64,000 nucleotides of DNA from Sphingobacterium rhinopitheci (GTDB lineage: Bacteria > Bacteroidota > Bacteroidia > Sphingobacteriales > Sphingobacteriaceae): NCBI RefSeq assembly GCF_022627575.1, contig NZ_JADEYQ010000003.1:1-64000 (forward strand). The letters are read 5' to 3'. Shown in pieces: positions 36,123 through 45,832 of this stretch. Made by a program: the position numbers and the translations under genes. Each line of letters starts with the position of its first letter. Position 1 is the stretch's first letter. The notes under the pieces are model-generated. The model worked only from the letters and a program-made list of their open reading frames with translations. It ran no database searches and had not been told where the DNA came from.

Positions 36123-37613
36123 ATGAACGAATTTAGTAGCCAACTACCTTCTATATTAGATCAGATTATTGCATCTATTCCGGTATTCAAACCAGAATTG
36201 GTAATAATTGTTGCCTTTATAGGCACAATATTAGCGACCTTATTTTTTGACACAATATGGAAACATAGTTCTTTAGCTGTAGCATTCTTAGGTATCATAG
36301 CATCTATAATGGTGACGATCCCCCAGATTGATAATCCAACATCAGGATTTTTCGGAATGCTCATTATTGACAATTTTGCGGTATATGCACGTGTTATTAT
36401 TCAATTAGCCTTATTAGTAGTTTTATTTTTGATTCAGCAGTATTTCAAAAACAAAACCTTCGGAAAAAATTTAGGTGATATATATACCATATTACTTGCT
36501 GCAGGATTAGGATTAAACCTGCTTACAGTAACCACTAATTGGTTATTAGCATTTATTGCTATTGAAACAGTATCGATAAGTTCATATATTTTAGTAGGTT
36601 ATTTTTCAGAAACGAAGAGACAGGCAGAAGCAGCCATGAAATATGTACTCTTTGGTTCCGTATGTGCTGCCATCATGTTATATGGGCTATCTCTCCTATA
36701 TGGTTTCACGGGGAATTTGGATTTTGCTAGTCAAGCACATATTCAAGGATTAATATCTGCACCTCCTGTTATGATCTCTATTGCTTTACTATTTATGTTT
36801 GTAGGTATAGGCTTCAAATTAGGATTTGTACCTTTTCATATGTGGACACCGGATGTCTATGAAGGAGCACCTACTCCAATTACGTCCTTTTTATCAACAG
36901 TACCCAAAATAGGCGCGATTGTATTATTGAGCCGCATCTTTCAAGCTTGGGTATCGACTTCATTCTACTTTAGTGAGCTTACATTATTATTTATCGTTGT
37001 AGTAGCTATCGTCACTATGCTGGTAGGTAACCTAATAGCATTGCGTCAGACAGACGTAAAGCGTATGATGGCCTACTCTTCTATCGGTCATACAGGTTTC
37101 TTATTAATGGCAGTGATTAGCACGCAAACCAAAGATCCACAGATATTATTATTCTACCTAGCAGTTTATACACTGATGAATATTGCTGTATTTGCTTTTA
37201 TACAAACCTTAGAAGAGAAAATAGGTTCTACAACTATTGCAGATTATGCAGGATTGGGAAAAACATACCCTATACTATTTACAATATTTACATTTGTAGG
37301 TATCTCTTTAATAGGATTACCTCCTACTGCAGGATTTATAGGTAAATTATTAGTATTCTCTGCCACCTTCGATTTGTATCAAACAACACAAGATATTCCT
37401 TTCTTACTATTACTTATTGTAGGAGCACTGACTTCAGTAATATCTCTTTTCTATTATTTCCGAATCCCTCTATATGCATTCTTAAGAAAAGGTGATGAAA
37501 CACAAAATCCTCCTATACCACTAACATTGACTTACGGTATTGGCATTATATTTGGTTTTTTGGTGTTACTATTTGGTATTTTCCCAGATCTACTTTTACA
37601 AGTATTTAATTAA
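36123..37613 (+). CDS. nuoN: NADH-quinone oxidoreductase subunit N
   Basis: A 496-residue antiporter-like subunit, last of the nuo cluster. Motifs: LAFIAIETVSISSYILVGYF, GFKLGFVPFHMWTPDVYEGA with the conserved Lys, LRQTDVKRMMAYSSIGHTGF and GLPPTAGFIGKLLVF. No terminator is visible downstream, and 45 bp later the DUF4254 gene begins with its own TAnnTTTG box. Confidence 0.95.
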   Translation: MNEFSSQLPSILDQIIASIPVFKPELVIIVAFIGTILATLFFDTIWKHSSLAVAFLGIIASIMVTIPQIDNPTSGFFGMLIIDNFAVYARVIIQLALLVVLFLIQQYFKNKTFGKNLGDIYTILLAAGLGLNLLTVTTNWLLAFIAIETVSISSYILVGYFSETKRQAEAAMKYVLFGSVCAAIMLYGLSLLYGFTGNLDFASQAHIQGLISAPPVMISIALLFMFVGIGFKLGFVPFHMWTPDVYEGAPTPITSFLSTVPKIGAIVLLSRIFQAWVSTSFYFSELTLLFIVVVAIVTMLVGNLIALRQTDVKRMMAYSSIGHTGFLLMAVISTQTKDPQILLFYLAVYTLMNIAVFAFIQTLEEKIGSTTIADYAGLGKTYPILFTIFTFVGISLIGLPPTAGFIGKLLVFSATFDLYQTTQDIPFLLLLIVGALTSVISLFYYFRIPLYAFLRKGDETQNPPIPLTLTYGIGIIFGFLVLLFGIFPDLLLQVFN

Positions 37614-37646
37614 ATACTCCATCTTATATAGTTTACACATAATACT

Positions 37647-37654
37647 TATATTTG
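37647..37654 (+). promoter_or_regulatory. Candidate -7 box for the DUF4254 gene, possibly leaderless
   Basis: TATATTTG matches TAnnTTTG and ends 4 nt before the ATG at 37659. No -33 TTG at the usual spacing. Confidence 0.4.
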
Positions 37655-37658
37655 CAAT

Positions 37659-38264
37659 ATGATTAGTGCAAGTGCAAATACCATATTTCAACGTGCCATA
37701 GATGACTATCACGTTCATGATCTAATAGATCAACCGATAAGCAACCCATATGAAGCTAATTCATTGGAGCATCTTTTATATCTAAAATGTTGGATTGACA
37801 CTGCACAGTGGCATATGGAAGATGTTGTCCGCAATCCAGAGATAGATCCCAAAGAAGGTCTTTATTGGAAAAGAAGAATAGATAAGCAAAATCAAGTACG
37901 TACAGACAATGTAGAATATATAGATAGCTATTATCTACAGAAGTTTGCCGATGTTAAGCCAAATGAGGATGCTAAAATAAATTCGGAAAGTCCTGCATGG
38001 GCGATAGATAGATTATCTATATTAGCCCTGAAAATATACCATATGGAGCAAGAGACATTACGTACCGATGTTGATGCAGATCATATTGATACCTGTCAAA
38101 ACAAGCTTAATATTTTATTGGAGCAACGCAATGATTTATCATTGAGTATAGACGAATTATTAGCTGATATCGCTGCAGGAAGAAAATATATGAAGGTGTA
38201 CAAGCAAATGAAAATGTATAATGACCCTTCTTTAAATCCTGTGCTATATAGCGCTCAAAAATAA
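37659..38264 (+). CDS. DUF4254 domain protein
   Basis: A 201-residue soluble protein matching DUF4254: an N-terminal helical region with HLLYLKCWIDTAQWHMEDVVRNP, then the conserved IDKQNQVRTDNVEYIDSYY and SPAWAIDRLSILALKIYHM, and a coiled-coil-like C-terminus. Function is unknown. In Bacteroidota it is typically next to heptosyltransferase-type glycosyltransferases, as here (11 bp upstream of a GT9 gene), which suggests a role in surface glycan synthesis (inference). Confidence 0.82.
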   Translation: MISASANTIFQRAIDDYHVHDLIDQPISNPYEANSLEHLLYLKCWIDTAQWHMEDVVRNPEIDPKEGLYWKRRIDKQNQVRTDNVEYIDSYYLQKFADVKPNEDAKINSESPAWAIDRLSILALKIYHMEQETLRTDVDADHIDTCQNKLNILLEQRNDLSLSIDELLADIAAGRKYMKVYKQMKMYNDPSLNPVLYSAQK

Positions 38265-38275
38265 AATATATTACC

Positions 38276-39292
38276 ATGAAGCGAATTATAGTTACCCGCT
38301 TTTCGGCAATGGGCGATGTCGCTATGGTCGCTTCGGTGTTGAAAGAATTCCAAGAGCAACATTCGGATACTGAAATAATAATGGTATCACGGAAACTATT
38401 TCAGGCATTTTTTCAACATATCCCTCGTATTACATTTCATACTATTGACCCCAAGGGGAAACATAAGGGATTATTTGGTCTTTACAAACTATTTAAAGAG
38501 TTAAAAGCTTATAATCCTGATTGTGTTGCTGATCTTCATAATAATATACGTTCCAGAATATTAGACAAGTTATTCACACTATGTGGAAAACAGACTGTAA
38601 TAATTAACAAAGGAAGAGCTGAAAAAAAGGAGCTAACAAACCCAAACAATAACAATAAAAAACAGCTAAAGCTAACAACAGAAAGATATGCTGATGTATT
38701 TCGAGAATTAGGTTTTCCGTTAACTTTAAGCAACCGGCTAACAAAACAACATCGACTGATTCCCAACGGATTATTAGCGGATTTGGCTTCAAATAACCAT
38801 AAAATTGGTATTGCGCCATTTGCACAACATACCTTCAAAGTATTTCCATTACATAAAATGGAGGTAATCATAAAGTACCTTTCAGAGCGAGGATTTTCAA
38901 CCTATATATTTGGTGGTGGAAAGAACGAAAGCGAGATCGCAGAAAAATGGGCGCAGAGTTATCCACATGTTATCAACACTATTGCTGTGTATAAACTAGA
39001 ACAAGAATTGGATATCATTTCACATTTAGATTTGATGATTGCTATGGATAGTTCTGGCATGCATATGGCTTCTTTAGTAGGTACACAATGTCTTTCTATT
39101 TGGGGAGCAACACATCCATATGCTGGATTCATAGGCTATGGCCAATCAAACGCTGATTGTATCCAAGTTGAGCACCCAAATCGTCCAAGTTCAATTTATG
39201 GTAATAAATCTTGTATTTGTGATGGTGTTGAGGCAATAGATTTAGTAACGCCAGAAATGGTTATAGCAAAGATAGATTCAATATGCGTATAG
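38276..39292 (+). CDS. Glycosyltransferase family 9 (LPS heptosyltransferase-like)
   Basis: A 338-residue GT-B enzyme. The N-terminal VTRFSAMGDVAMVASVLKEF and VADLHNNIRSR match ADP-heptose:LPS heptosyltransferases, and the C-terminal DLMIAMDSSGMHMASLVGTQCLSIWGATHP-type segment is the nucleotide-sugar-binding signature of GT9. It probably transfers heptose or a related sugar to LPS core on the inner face of the membrane. Its 3' end overlaps the next glycosyltransferase by 10 bp. Confidence 0.9.
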   Translation: MKRIIVTRFSAMGDVAMVASVLKEFQEQHSDTEIIMVSRKLFQAFFQHIPRITFHTIDPKGKHKGLFGLYKLFKELKAYNPDCVADLHNNIRSRILDKLFTLCGKQTVIINKGRAEKKELTNPNNNNKKQLKLTTERYADVFRELGFPLTLSNRLTKQHRLIPNGLLADLASNNHKIGIAPFAQHTFKVFPLHKMEVIIKYLSERGFSTYIFGGGKNESEIAEKWAQSYPHVINTIAVYKLEQELDIISHLDLMIAMDSSGMHMASLVGTQCLSIWGATHPYAGFIGYGQSNADCIQVEHPNRPSSIYGNKSCICDGVEAIDLVTPEMVIAKIDSICV

Positions 39293-40392
39293 GATTCGAC
39301 GCAAAACGATATTTTCTTAACAAGACAGGTCTTGGTAATTATAGCCGTGACCTCGTTCGAATTATGGAAGAATATTACCCTGCAAACGAGTATATAAAAT
39401 ATACACCCAAAATAAAAGGATCTACATTAGATGATATTAATACCAAACTTCCCAAAGGGAAAATTGATACTCTTTTCAACAGTTTGTGGAGAAATCGCTG
39501 GATAGTAAAAGACCTTGTCAGCGATAATATACAACTTTACCATGGCCTTTCAGGAGAAATTCCTAAAGGATTAAAAAATACAAGCATAAAATCTGTCGTT
39601 ACTATACACGACTTGATATTTTTGAAGTTCCCTGAGCTATACAACCCCATAGATCGTATCCTATATAACAATAAGTTTAAATACGCTGTTCATCATGCAG
39701 ATAAAATAATAGCTATCAGTGAACAAACGAAAAATGATATTGTTGAATACTATAATATTGACGCCGCTAAAATAGCTGTTATCTATCAAGGATGTCACCC
39801 TGCATTCAAAACCATAAAAACTCAAGAGCAAAAGGATCGTATTCGTGAAAAATACAATTTGCCAAAACAATTTTTGCTCAATGTAGGGTCTATAGAGCCC
39901 CGTAAAAATGCATTGCAAATAATTAAAGCTATTGAAAATATAGACATCCCATTAGTCATTGTAGGAAAAGAAACAAAATATTCCGCCGAAATACAGCAAT
40001 ACATTAGCCAAAAAGGATTACAAGACCGTGTACATATACTACAGGGTTTTACCATGGAGGAGCTATCAACACTATATGCTATGGCAGACATATTTATATA
40101 TCCCTCTAAATATGAAGGATTCGGTATTCCCATCATTGAAGCACTATATGCTGGCACACCTGTTATCACTACCAATTCTGGCGTATTTCCAGAGGCTGGT
40201 GGTCCTTCATCTTGCTATATCAACCCCGAGAACATCAATGATATAAGTAATGCTATTCAAAATATTCTTGCAAACGACGCGCTAAAAGCAGAAATGATAA
40301 GGAAAGGATTAGCATTTGTCCAACGCTTCAACGATGATGTAATCGCATCGCAATGGGCACGCGTATATACTGACCTTCTTAAGACTGATTAG
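39283..40392 (+). CDS. Glycosyltransferase family 4 (group 1)
   Basis: A 369-residue GT-B glycosyltransferase. The N-terminal MRIGFDAKRYFLNKTGLGNYSR and the C-terminal IYPSKYEGFGIPIIEALYAG (EX7E motif region) are typical of GT4 mannosyl/glycosyltransferases. SVVTIHDLIFLKFPE is another family mark. It overlaps the GT9 gene by 10 bp and its 3' end overlaps that of the convergent GT90-like gene by 14 bp. Acceptor and donor sugars are unknown. Confidence 0.9.
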   Translation: MRIGFDAKRYFLNKTGLGNYSRDLVRIMEEYYPANEYIKYTPKIKGSTLDDINTKLPKGKIDTLFNSLWRNRWIVKDLVSDNIQLYHGLSGEIPKGLKNTSIKSVVTIHDLIFLKFPELYNPIDRILYNNKFKYAVHHADKIIAISEQTKNDIVEYYNIDAAKIAVIYQGCHPAFKTIKTQEQKDRIREKYNLPKQFLLNVGSIEPRKNALQIIKAIENIDIPLVIVGKETKYSAEIQQYISQKGLQDRVHILQGFTMEELSTLYAMADIFIYPSKYEGFGIPIIEALYAGTPVITTNSGVFPEAGGPSSCYINPENINDISNAIQNILANDALKAEMIRKGLAFVQRFNDDVIASQWARVYTDLLKTD

Positions 40393-41332
40393 TACATTCA
40401 AAATATTTCTTTAATACCAATAATGCTATAATATCTTCTTTCTTTTGATCCCTAAATTGATCAATATATTGATGTGCATTAGCTATTATCTGCTCTGCCT
40501 GATTAGGATTATTGTTATAATAATTCAATTTTTCTTCGAGATCTGAATAGTCATCTTTAATACATATATAATGCTGATCAGCTATCAAAGTACCTTCCAT
40601 AAACCAAGTTTCAAATCTAGGTTTAGGCATCACTGCAATAGAATTTGAGGACATAATCCACTTCAAATTTGTAGCGACATCATTGCCCTCTAATGCCAAA
40701 ATGTATTTGTATTGCAAATGACCTTCAATATCCAAATAGCCGGTATCAGACTTATGTGTAGCTTTTTTCAAATCACACATTTCATGATTAGCAAACAATT
40801 CATAAAATCGTGCTCTATGAGGCTGACTAAAGCCACTCCTACCAATAAGTAAATTCTTCTTGTCTTCAAACTTAATGTCGTCAATTAAGAAATTAAAATG
40901 TCTACACTTATCTAGATTTAGAAGTACTGAATTTGCATTATCACCTTGGACAGGTCTACTTTTTACTATTGAAGGTTCATCCGGTACTTGTGTGATATCA
41001 CCTGGAAGCAGATGAAATCTGAACTTTGGGTTAAAATGCTTAAGATAATATTTACTATCAAAATAATATACACGGATTCGCTCAGGGATTTTATAATCCT
41101 CAATAGCAATAGCTGAAGTTAAACTATCTTTTACGCCAACTAACTTATTGTAATAATCTACCCTATTTCTTATAGCTGCATCTTGATTATAAAAATAATC
41201 TATTGCTGCTGATTTTAATTTTGAACGTAGAAAAGCACTGGGCTTTAAATCATTCCAAAAAGACTGTAAATAATAGAAAAATTTATTATTCTTATTTTTG
41301 AGTATTCTCTTCTTATAGAATTTATTTATCAT
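40379..41332 (-). CDS. Glycosyltransferase family 90-like (CAP10/LPS glucosyltransferase type)
   Basis: A 317-residue protein whose second half matches the GT90/CAP10 core: LLIGRSGFSQPHRARFYELF, KYILALEGNDVATNLKWIMSSNSIAVMP and FETWFMEGTLIADQHYI. Bacterial relatives add glucose or xylose to LPS core. The basic N-terminal 30 residues may bind the membrane surface. It converges with the upstream GT4 gene (14-bp overlap of 3' ends). Confidence 0.83.
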   Translation of the reverse strand: MINKFYKKRILKNKNNKFFYYLQSFWNDLKPSAFLRSKLKSAAIDYFYNQDAAIRNRVDYYNKLVGVKDSLTSAIAIEDYKIPERIRVYYFDSKYYLKHFNPKFRFHLLPGDITQVPDEPSIVKSRPVQGDNANSVLLNLDKCRHFNFLIDDIKFEDKKNLLIGRSGFSQPHRARFYELFANHEMCDLKKATHKSDTGYLDIEGHLQYKYILALEGNDVATNLKWIMSSNSIAVMPKPRFETWFMEGTLIADQHYICIKDDYSDLEEKLNYYNNNPNQAEQIIANAHQYIDQFRDQKKEDIIALLVLKKYFECTNQS

Positions 41333-41410
41333 TAATCATCAAAATTACACCTATACTACACGTATTTAGACTAAACTGAATCTAATTGATTAATCTATCA
41401 CCTAGAAAAT

Positions 41411-42067
41411 CTATTTAATTACGGTGATTTCCTTTTGCAATTTCTTCCAATGTAATTTCCGATTTCCATAAATAAACAATTTACCTAACTTATATTTAAA
41501 CTGCATCATCCCATCATAATCATAGCCAAGTACACGGTGCTTAATGCTAGGATCTTCCAGTAAACAATCATTAACAGCTTTGGTATAAACAGTTGGTCCC
41601 GTCAAGGCATGTACATCATGTAAGTGTCTTCTATTATTGATGTTATCAACAATATAATCCAATGTTCTTTTTAGGAACGGATGTCCCTTATCATAAACCA
41701 ATCCCCATTGTACATATAAGTCTTTATGATAACCTTCATGGGTGATGACAGCGACATCGTCTTCATTTAATACCGTATCTAAAGAAACCAAAATATCACT
41801 ATCCAAGTCCAAATAAACACCTCCTTTAATATATAATATGGCATACCTGAAAAAATCAGCCTTTGCCGCTCCTATTTGCAATTTAGTGTAAGCATTGTAA
41901 ACCTCTTCATCAAAATTTGATTTTATAAAGCTATCAATACGTGCGTCATCATAAAATTCATACGAATAGGACCTATTCTTACGCATAAAATTCCAAATAT
42001 AAAGTCTCGTAATCCAAGGGATTTTGGAAGTCTTAAAAGTCTGATATATTACTTTTGGAATTGCCAT
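41411..42067 (-). CDS. Glycosyltransferase with DXD motif (GT32-like, capsular-polysaccharide type)
   Basis: A 218-residue GT-A enzyme. It begins with IPKVIYQTFKTSKIP and contains GAAKADFFRYAILYIKGGVYLDLDSD, the DXD region typical of GT32/Gly_transf_sug proteins. No signal or membrane segment is evident, so it acts in the cytosol. It lies 13 bp after the GT4 gene at 42081-43148 on the same strand. Confidence 0.87.
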   Translation of the reverse strand: MAIPKVIYQTFKTSKIPWITRLYIWNFMRKNRSYSYEFYDDARIDSFIKSNFDEEVYNAYTKLQIGAAKADFFRYAILYIKGGVYLDLDSDILVSLDTVLNEDDVAVITHEGYHKDLYVQWGLVYDKGHPFLKRTLDYIVDNINNRRHLHDVHALTGPTVYTKAVNDCLLEDPSIKHRVLGYDYDGMMQFKYKLGKLFIYGNRKLHWKKLQKEITVIK

Positions 42068-42080
42068 AATATATTAATCC

Positions 42081-43148
42081 TTATAAAGAATTATAAATCT
42101 GCCAATATGCTTTTGCCGCAGTTTCCCAACTAAAAAGTTTGCTGCGCTCTTTGACCTGATTTTTTTCCTCACCTGATATATCCCATGATGCAATATCCCT
42201 ACTCAAATCTTCAAGATAAGAGGGATCAAAAGAATCAAAATAACGCACTACATCGCCTCCTACTTCTGGTAGGCTTGTATGCGTAGATAACAATATATCA
42301 CACCCAAAATGCATCGCTTCTACCACAGGAAGGCCGAAGCCTTCAGTGAGTGAAGGAAAACAAAAAACATGACAATTTTGAAGTAAATAATACTTTTCAG
42401 ATTCGGAAACTGGTCCTGTGAGGAAAACACGATCTTGAACACCCAATTTAGTAGCCAAAGCTATTATTTCTTGCTTATAATTGTCATCCGTCAAAACTCC
42501 ACTTATCACCAAATTGAGATTATTATGTACCAATAAATGAACCAAAACAAGGAAATTCTTTTTCGGAAGTACAACACCGATGGCAAACAAAAATGGTTTA
42601 GAGAGATCTAAACCATCTCGTTCCAAAGGTTTTGCTACAACAGTATCATTTATATTATTGCCATTGTATATCACCTCGACACGCTTGCCTTGGACATTAC
42701 AATGTTGAATAACCTCTTTCTTAACAAATTCAGATATGCATACCAATACATCAGCACAATCTATATTTCGTTGCAATTTTTTAAGATACTTAGTTTGCTT
42801 GTCCCCTTTTTTTTCACGTAAAAAATTGAGATCATGCACCGTGACCACCTTTTTCACACTATTTCGACTAGGGATATAATTTGTCAATTGAAAATTGCAA
42901 TGCCAAATAGTTCCTGTAGGTAAATTAGGCAGTGCAAATTTGTGAAAAGAATTAAAGTTTAAATACAACGGATTATAATCAAATACATGATTATCTTTGT
43001 CAGCATATATTTTAAAGAAAGTATTTTTATTGTATTCATTAGCAATCTTCAACAATTCATTTCCTAAATGAAGGCAATAAAAATAAAGACCAGTATTAGG
43101 ATATCGCATTCTTTCAGCGTCAAAAATCACCTGTTTATTTGAATACAT
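42081..43148 (-). CDS. Glycosyltransferase family 4 (group 1)
   Basis: A 355-residue GT-B enzyme with VVTVHDLNFLREKKG, the nucleotide-sugar-binding HVFCFPSLTEGFGLPVVEAM and GCDILLSTHTSLPEVGGD. It resembles the GT4 at 39283-40392 in design (IHDL/VHDL, EGFG) and may act in the same glycan pathway. It heads a minus-strand trio with the GT32-like and GT90-like genes. Confidence 0.9.
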   Translation of the reverse strand: MYSNKQVIFDAERMRYPNTGLYFYCLHLGNELLKIANEYNKNTFFKIYADKDNHVFDYNPLYLNFNSFHKFALPNLPTGTIWHCNFQLTNYIPSRNSVKKVVTVHDLNFLREKKGDKQTKYLKKLQRNIDCADVLVCISEFVKKEVIQHCNVQGKRVEVIYNGNNINDTVVAKPLERDGLDLSKPFLFAIGVVLPKKNFLVLVHLLVHNNLNLVISGVLTDDNYKQEIIALATKLGVQDRVFLTGPVSESEKYYLLQNCHVFCFPSLTEGFGLPVVEAMHFGCDILLSTHTSLPEVGGDVVRYFDSFDPSYLEDLSRDIASWDISGEEKNQVKERSKLFSWETAAKAYWQIYNSL

Positions 43149-43314
43149 TGCAATTAATTATAATAATAAACTTACTCCAAATATAAAGAAAAGATATAAT
43201 TCCTTACTATTTATAGTATAAATAAACAATAAGGAAAAAAATACACATCGATGTAACGAAATTTACGTTAGCGACGTTATAAAGAGTATAGAAAATCAAT
43301 TAATATAAGATAGT

Positions 43315-44502
43315 ATGTCTACATTAAATAGTGTGCAAAGAAAAAATACCGCAAAGAATATATTATATTTCATGCCTGATTGTCCTACAGCATTCAAAGC
43401 CGGAAATATAACACATTCACTAAAAGTATTACACTATCTGAATGAAACAGCCATTACGAATACCGTAGATTTTTTATCATTAAGTGATTGGGGAACATGG
43501 TCTGAAGAAAGCATAAATAAATTTCATACCTTATTCCCGAATATCAATCTGATTTTACTAAATAGAAAAATAGATAAAAAAAAACACCCTATAAAATCTA
43601 TCCTATTCTATAAAATACCTAATTTTATCATTAAATTATTTAAAAAGAAATCGATAGATATATCTAACCCTTTTCTAAACAATAAAGTTACTAAACTATT
43701 CAATAGCAAAGTATATGATAACATCATCATCAGTTATGCTACATGGAGTAGTTTTGTAGACAACATAAACTACAAATCCCATTTAATCCTTGATTCTCAT
43801 GACTTTATAACAGCACAATCAAAACATAAAACTAATAAAATCGGACATCTCTTTCAATCAGAAATGAAAGCTGCACGAAAATTTGATGAGATATGGACAT
43901 TTTCTATTGAAGAGAAATATATTTTTGAACAATTTACAAAAAGTAAAGTAACCTACTTACCGTTTTGTTTTCACAAAAAAGAAATCACCCCTCTACAGAA
44001 GATTTATAAATATGAAGTTCTTTACGTAGCTAGTATAAATCCTCACAATTACAATAGTATGCAATGGTTTATATCGGAAGTATTACCCCTACTTAGCAAA
44101 GATATTAGAATACACGTAGTCGGCAAAATAGGCGAAACTATTGAGGAACATCCAAATATCATTATTCACGGAATGGTAGAAGATCTACAAGAGTATTATG
44201 ATAATGCTCGAATCACAATCTGCCCAATGTTAAGTGGAACAGGCGTAAAAATAAAGGTCTTAGAATCCTTAAATAATAATATCCCGGTAGTAACAAATAC
44301 TCGTGGAGTAGATGGACTTGTACAAAAGAAGAATAACGGTTGCTTGGTGACGGAGGATGCACAAGAGTTTGCTTCTTCTATAAAAAAGCTTTTAAGTGAT
44401 GACCTTTTTTATGTTGATATGGTAAAACAAGCACATAACTATATCACCGACAACCATAATTTAGATAATGAAATTCAATTCTATAAACAGAAGTTTTCTT
44501 AA
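43315..44502 (+). CDS. Glycosyltransferase (GT4-like, Glyco_trans_1_4 type)
   Basis: A 395-residue protein with GT-B layout: an N-terminal acceptor domain (FMPDCPTAFKAGNITHSLKVL) and a C-terminal donor domain with VLYVASINPHNYNSMQWFI, IHVVGKIGE and ITICPMLSGTGVKIKVLESL. These match PEP-CTERM/exopolysaccharide-type GT4 proteins. Codon use looks especially A-rich (many Asn, Lys and Ile), more than its neighbours, which could reflect transfer but is only an impression. It is divergent from the minus-strand GT trio and followed by the repeat array. Confidence 0.82.
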   Translation: MSTLNSVQRKNTAKNILYFMPDCPTAFKAGNITHSLKVLHYLNETAITNTVDFLSLSDWGTWSEESINKFHTLFPNINLILLNRKIDKKKHPIKSILFYKIPNFIIKLFKKKSIDISNPFLNNKVTKLFNSKVYDNIIISYATWSSFVDNINYKSHLILDSHDFITAQSKHKTNKIGHLFQSEMKAARKFDEIWTFSIEEKYIFEQFTKSKVTYLPFCFHKKEITPLQKIYKYEVLYVASINPHNYNSMQWFISEVLPLLSKDIRIHVVGKIGETIEEHPNIIIHGMVEDLQEYYDNARITICPMLSGTGVKIKVLESLNNNIPVVTNTRGVDGLVQKKNNGCLVTEDAQEFASSIKKLLSDDLFYVDMVKQAHNYITDNHNLDNEIQFYKQKFS

Positions 44503-44590
44503 TTTAAGATCGACGTTTATATATTAAAATAATAAGATAATATCTATAATTATAATACAAGTTTTTTTTTAGGACTGTACAGATTTGAAA

Positions 44591-45048
44591 CAGATTGCTT
44601 CGCATGCTCGCAATGACGGGTTATTATTTCGTCATTGCGAGGAGGTACGACGTTTTTAATTTCGTCATTGCGAGGAGGTACGACGCGGCAATCTGTTAAT
44701 TAGTCACGGAATATTTCGTCATTACGAGGAGGTACGACGTTTTTAATTTCGTCATTGCGAGGAGGAACGACGTTTTTAATTTCGTCATTGCGAGGAGGAA
44801 CGACGCGGCAATCTGTTATTTAGTCACGGAATACTTCGTCATTGCGAGGAGGAACGACGTTTTTAATTTCGTCATTGCGAGGAGGAACGACGCGGCAATC
44901 TGTTATTTAGTCACGGAATACTTCGTCATTGCGAGGAGGAACGACGCGGCAATCTGTTATTTAGTCACGGAATACTTCGTCATTGCGAGGAGGAACGACG
45001 CGGCAATCTGTTATTTGGTCACGGAATACTTCGCATGCTCGCAATGAC
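44591..45048. repeat. Array of palindromic REP-like intergenic repeats
   Basis: Nine near-identical 23-bp cores (cgtcattgcgagg...acgacg) start at 44630, 44663, 44717, 44750, 44783, 44837, 44870, 44924 and 44978. They are followed by either a short 10-bp spacer (33-bp unit) or a 31-bp spacer with cggcaatctg and tcacgga (54-bp unit). The array is bounded at both ends by cttcgcatgctcgcaatgac (44598-44617 and 45029-45048), which carries the core start in inverted orientation. This is the widespread GTCATTGCGAGGA...GCAATCT palindrome family. No cas genes are present. Confidence 0.92.
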
Positions 45049-45319
45049 ATTCAATACTTCCACAAGTCAGAAGTAAATTTATTAGAAAGTAAAACACATA
45101 AATAAGCAATAATTAATTGTTACAGTAATTGTTACCTCAGGTCATATTTTATAAATCAGTAATGCTGCTCAAATAAGATACATACATTATTATCATCATT
45201 CTGATGTACATAAAGGATATATTTAATAATATATAGCTATATTAGACTTACAAAAACATTAAAATCCAACAAGTTTGAAATTACTAATTGTATGGATTAC
45301 TCTCAAAATGTAGTTAATA
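45049..45319. other. Intergenic DNA between the repeat array and sixA
   Basis: Together with 44503-44590 this completes an 817-bp gene-free stretch. It is AT-rich, with no ORF of note on either strand, no terminator, and no clear TAnnTTTG box before the ATG at 45320. Confidence 0.4.
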
Positions 45320-45814
45320 ATGATTGTCAAAAAACTATTTATTATTAGGCACGGCAAGGCTGAGGAACACGCTTTTTCTCAAGCAGATTATGACCGTAAT
45401 CTTATTGAAAAAGGTATTAATAGAAGTAAAACAATAGCAAACCAATTAAAGGAACAGATATGCATAGATGATAACACTTGTTTTATATCATCATCTGCTA
45501 ATAGAGCCATTCAAACAGCTAATTTGTTTGCTGAAATACTTAAATTCCCTGTAGATCGTATCATCCAAAATAAAGCTATCTATGAAGCTTATTACCAAGA
45601 TATCCTTACTGTAATAAATAAAGTACCTCAACATATTGATACTGTATTTGTATTTGGTCATAATCCGGGATTATCAGACCTTACAAATTATATATGCAAT
45701 TCCTATATTACCCTTAAAACCTCTGCTGTAGCAAAAATTCATATTGAAGAAGGATTAGATTTCACCATGCTTTCGGGAGGTACAGCCTACCTACAAAAAG
45801 TAATCAGTGAATAA
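45320..45814 (+). CDS. sixA: SixA-like phosphohistidine phosphatase (histidine phosphatase family)
   Basis: A 164-residue small phosphatase of the RHG branch. The catalytic RHGKAEE is at residues 10-16 (phospho-acceptor His11), and FGHNPGLSDLTNY carries the second catalytic His. Length and motifs match SixA, which dephosphorylates His-phosphorylated proteins such as HPt domains or the nitrogen PTS protein NPr; the partner here is unknown. The next gene starts 18 bp after its stop. Confidence 0.88.
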   Translation: MIVKKLFIIRHGKAEEHAFSQADYDRNLIEKGINRSKTIANQLKEQICIDDNTCFISSSANRAIQTANLFAEILKFPVDRIIQNKAIYEAYYQDILTVINKVPQHIDTVFVFGHNPGLSDLTNYICNSYITLKTSAVAKIHIEEGLDFTMLSGGTAYLQKVISE

Positions 45815-45832
45815 AAAAATGTACCTTCGTAT

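Noticed and set aside
44591..45048. CRISPR array
   Set aside because: Repeats are regular, but the spacers are two recurring sequences instead of unique ones, unit lengths alternate (33 and 54 bp), and no cas gene is near.
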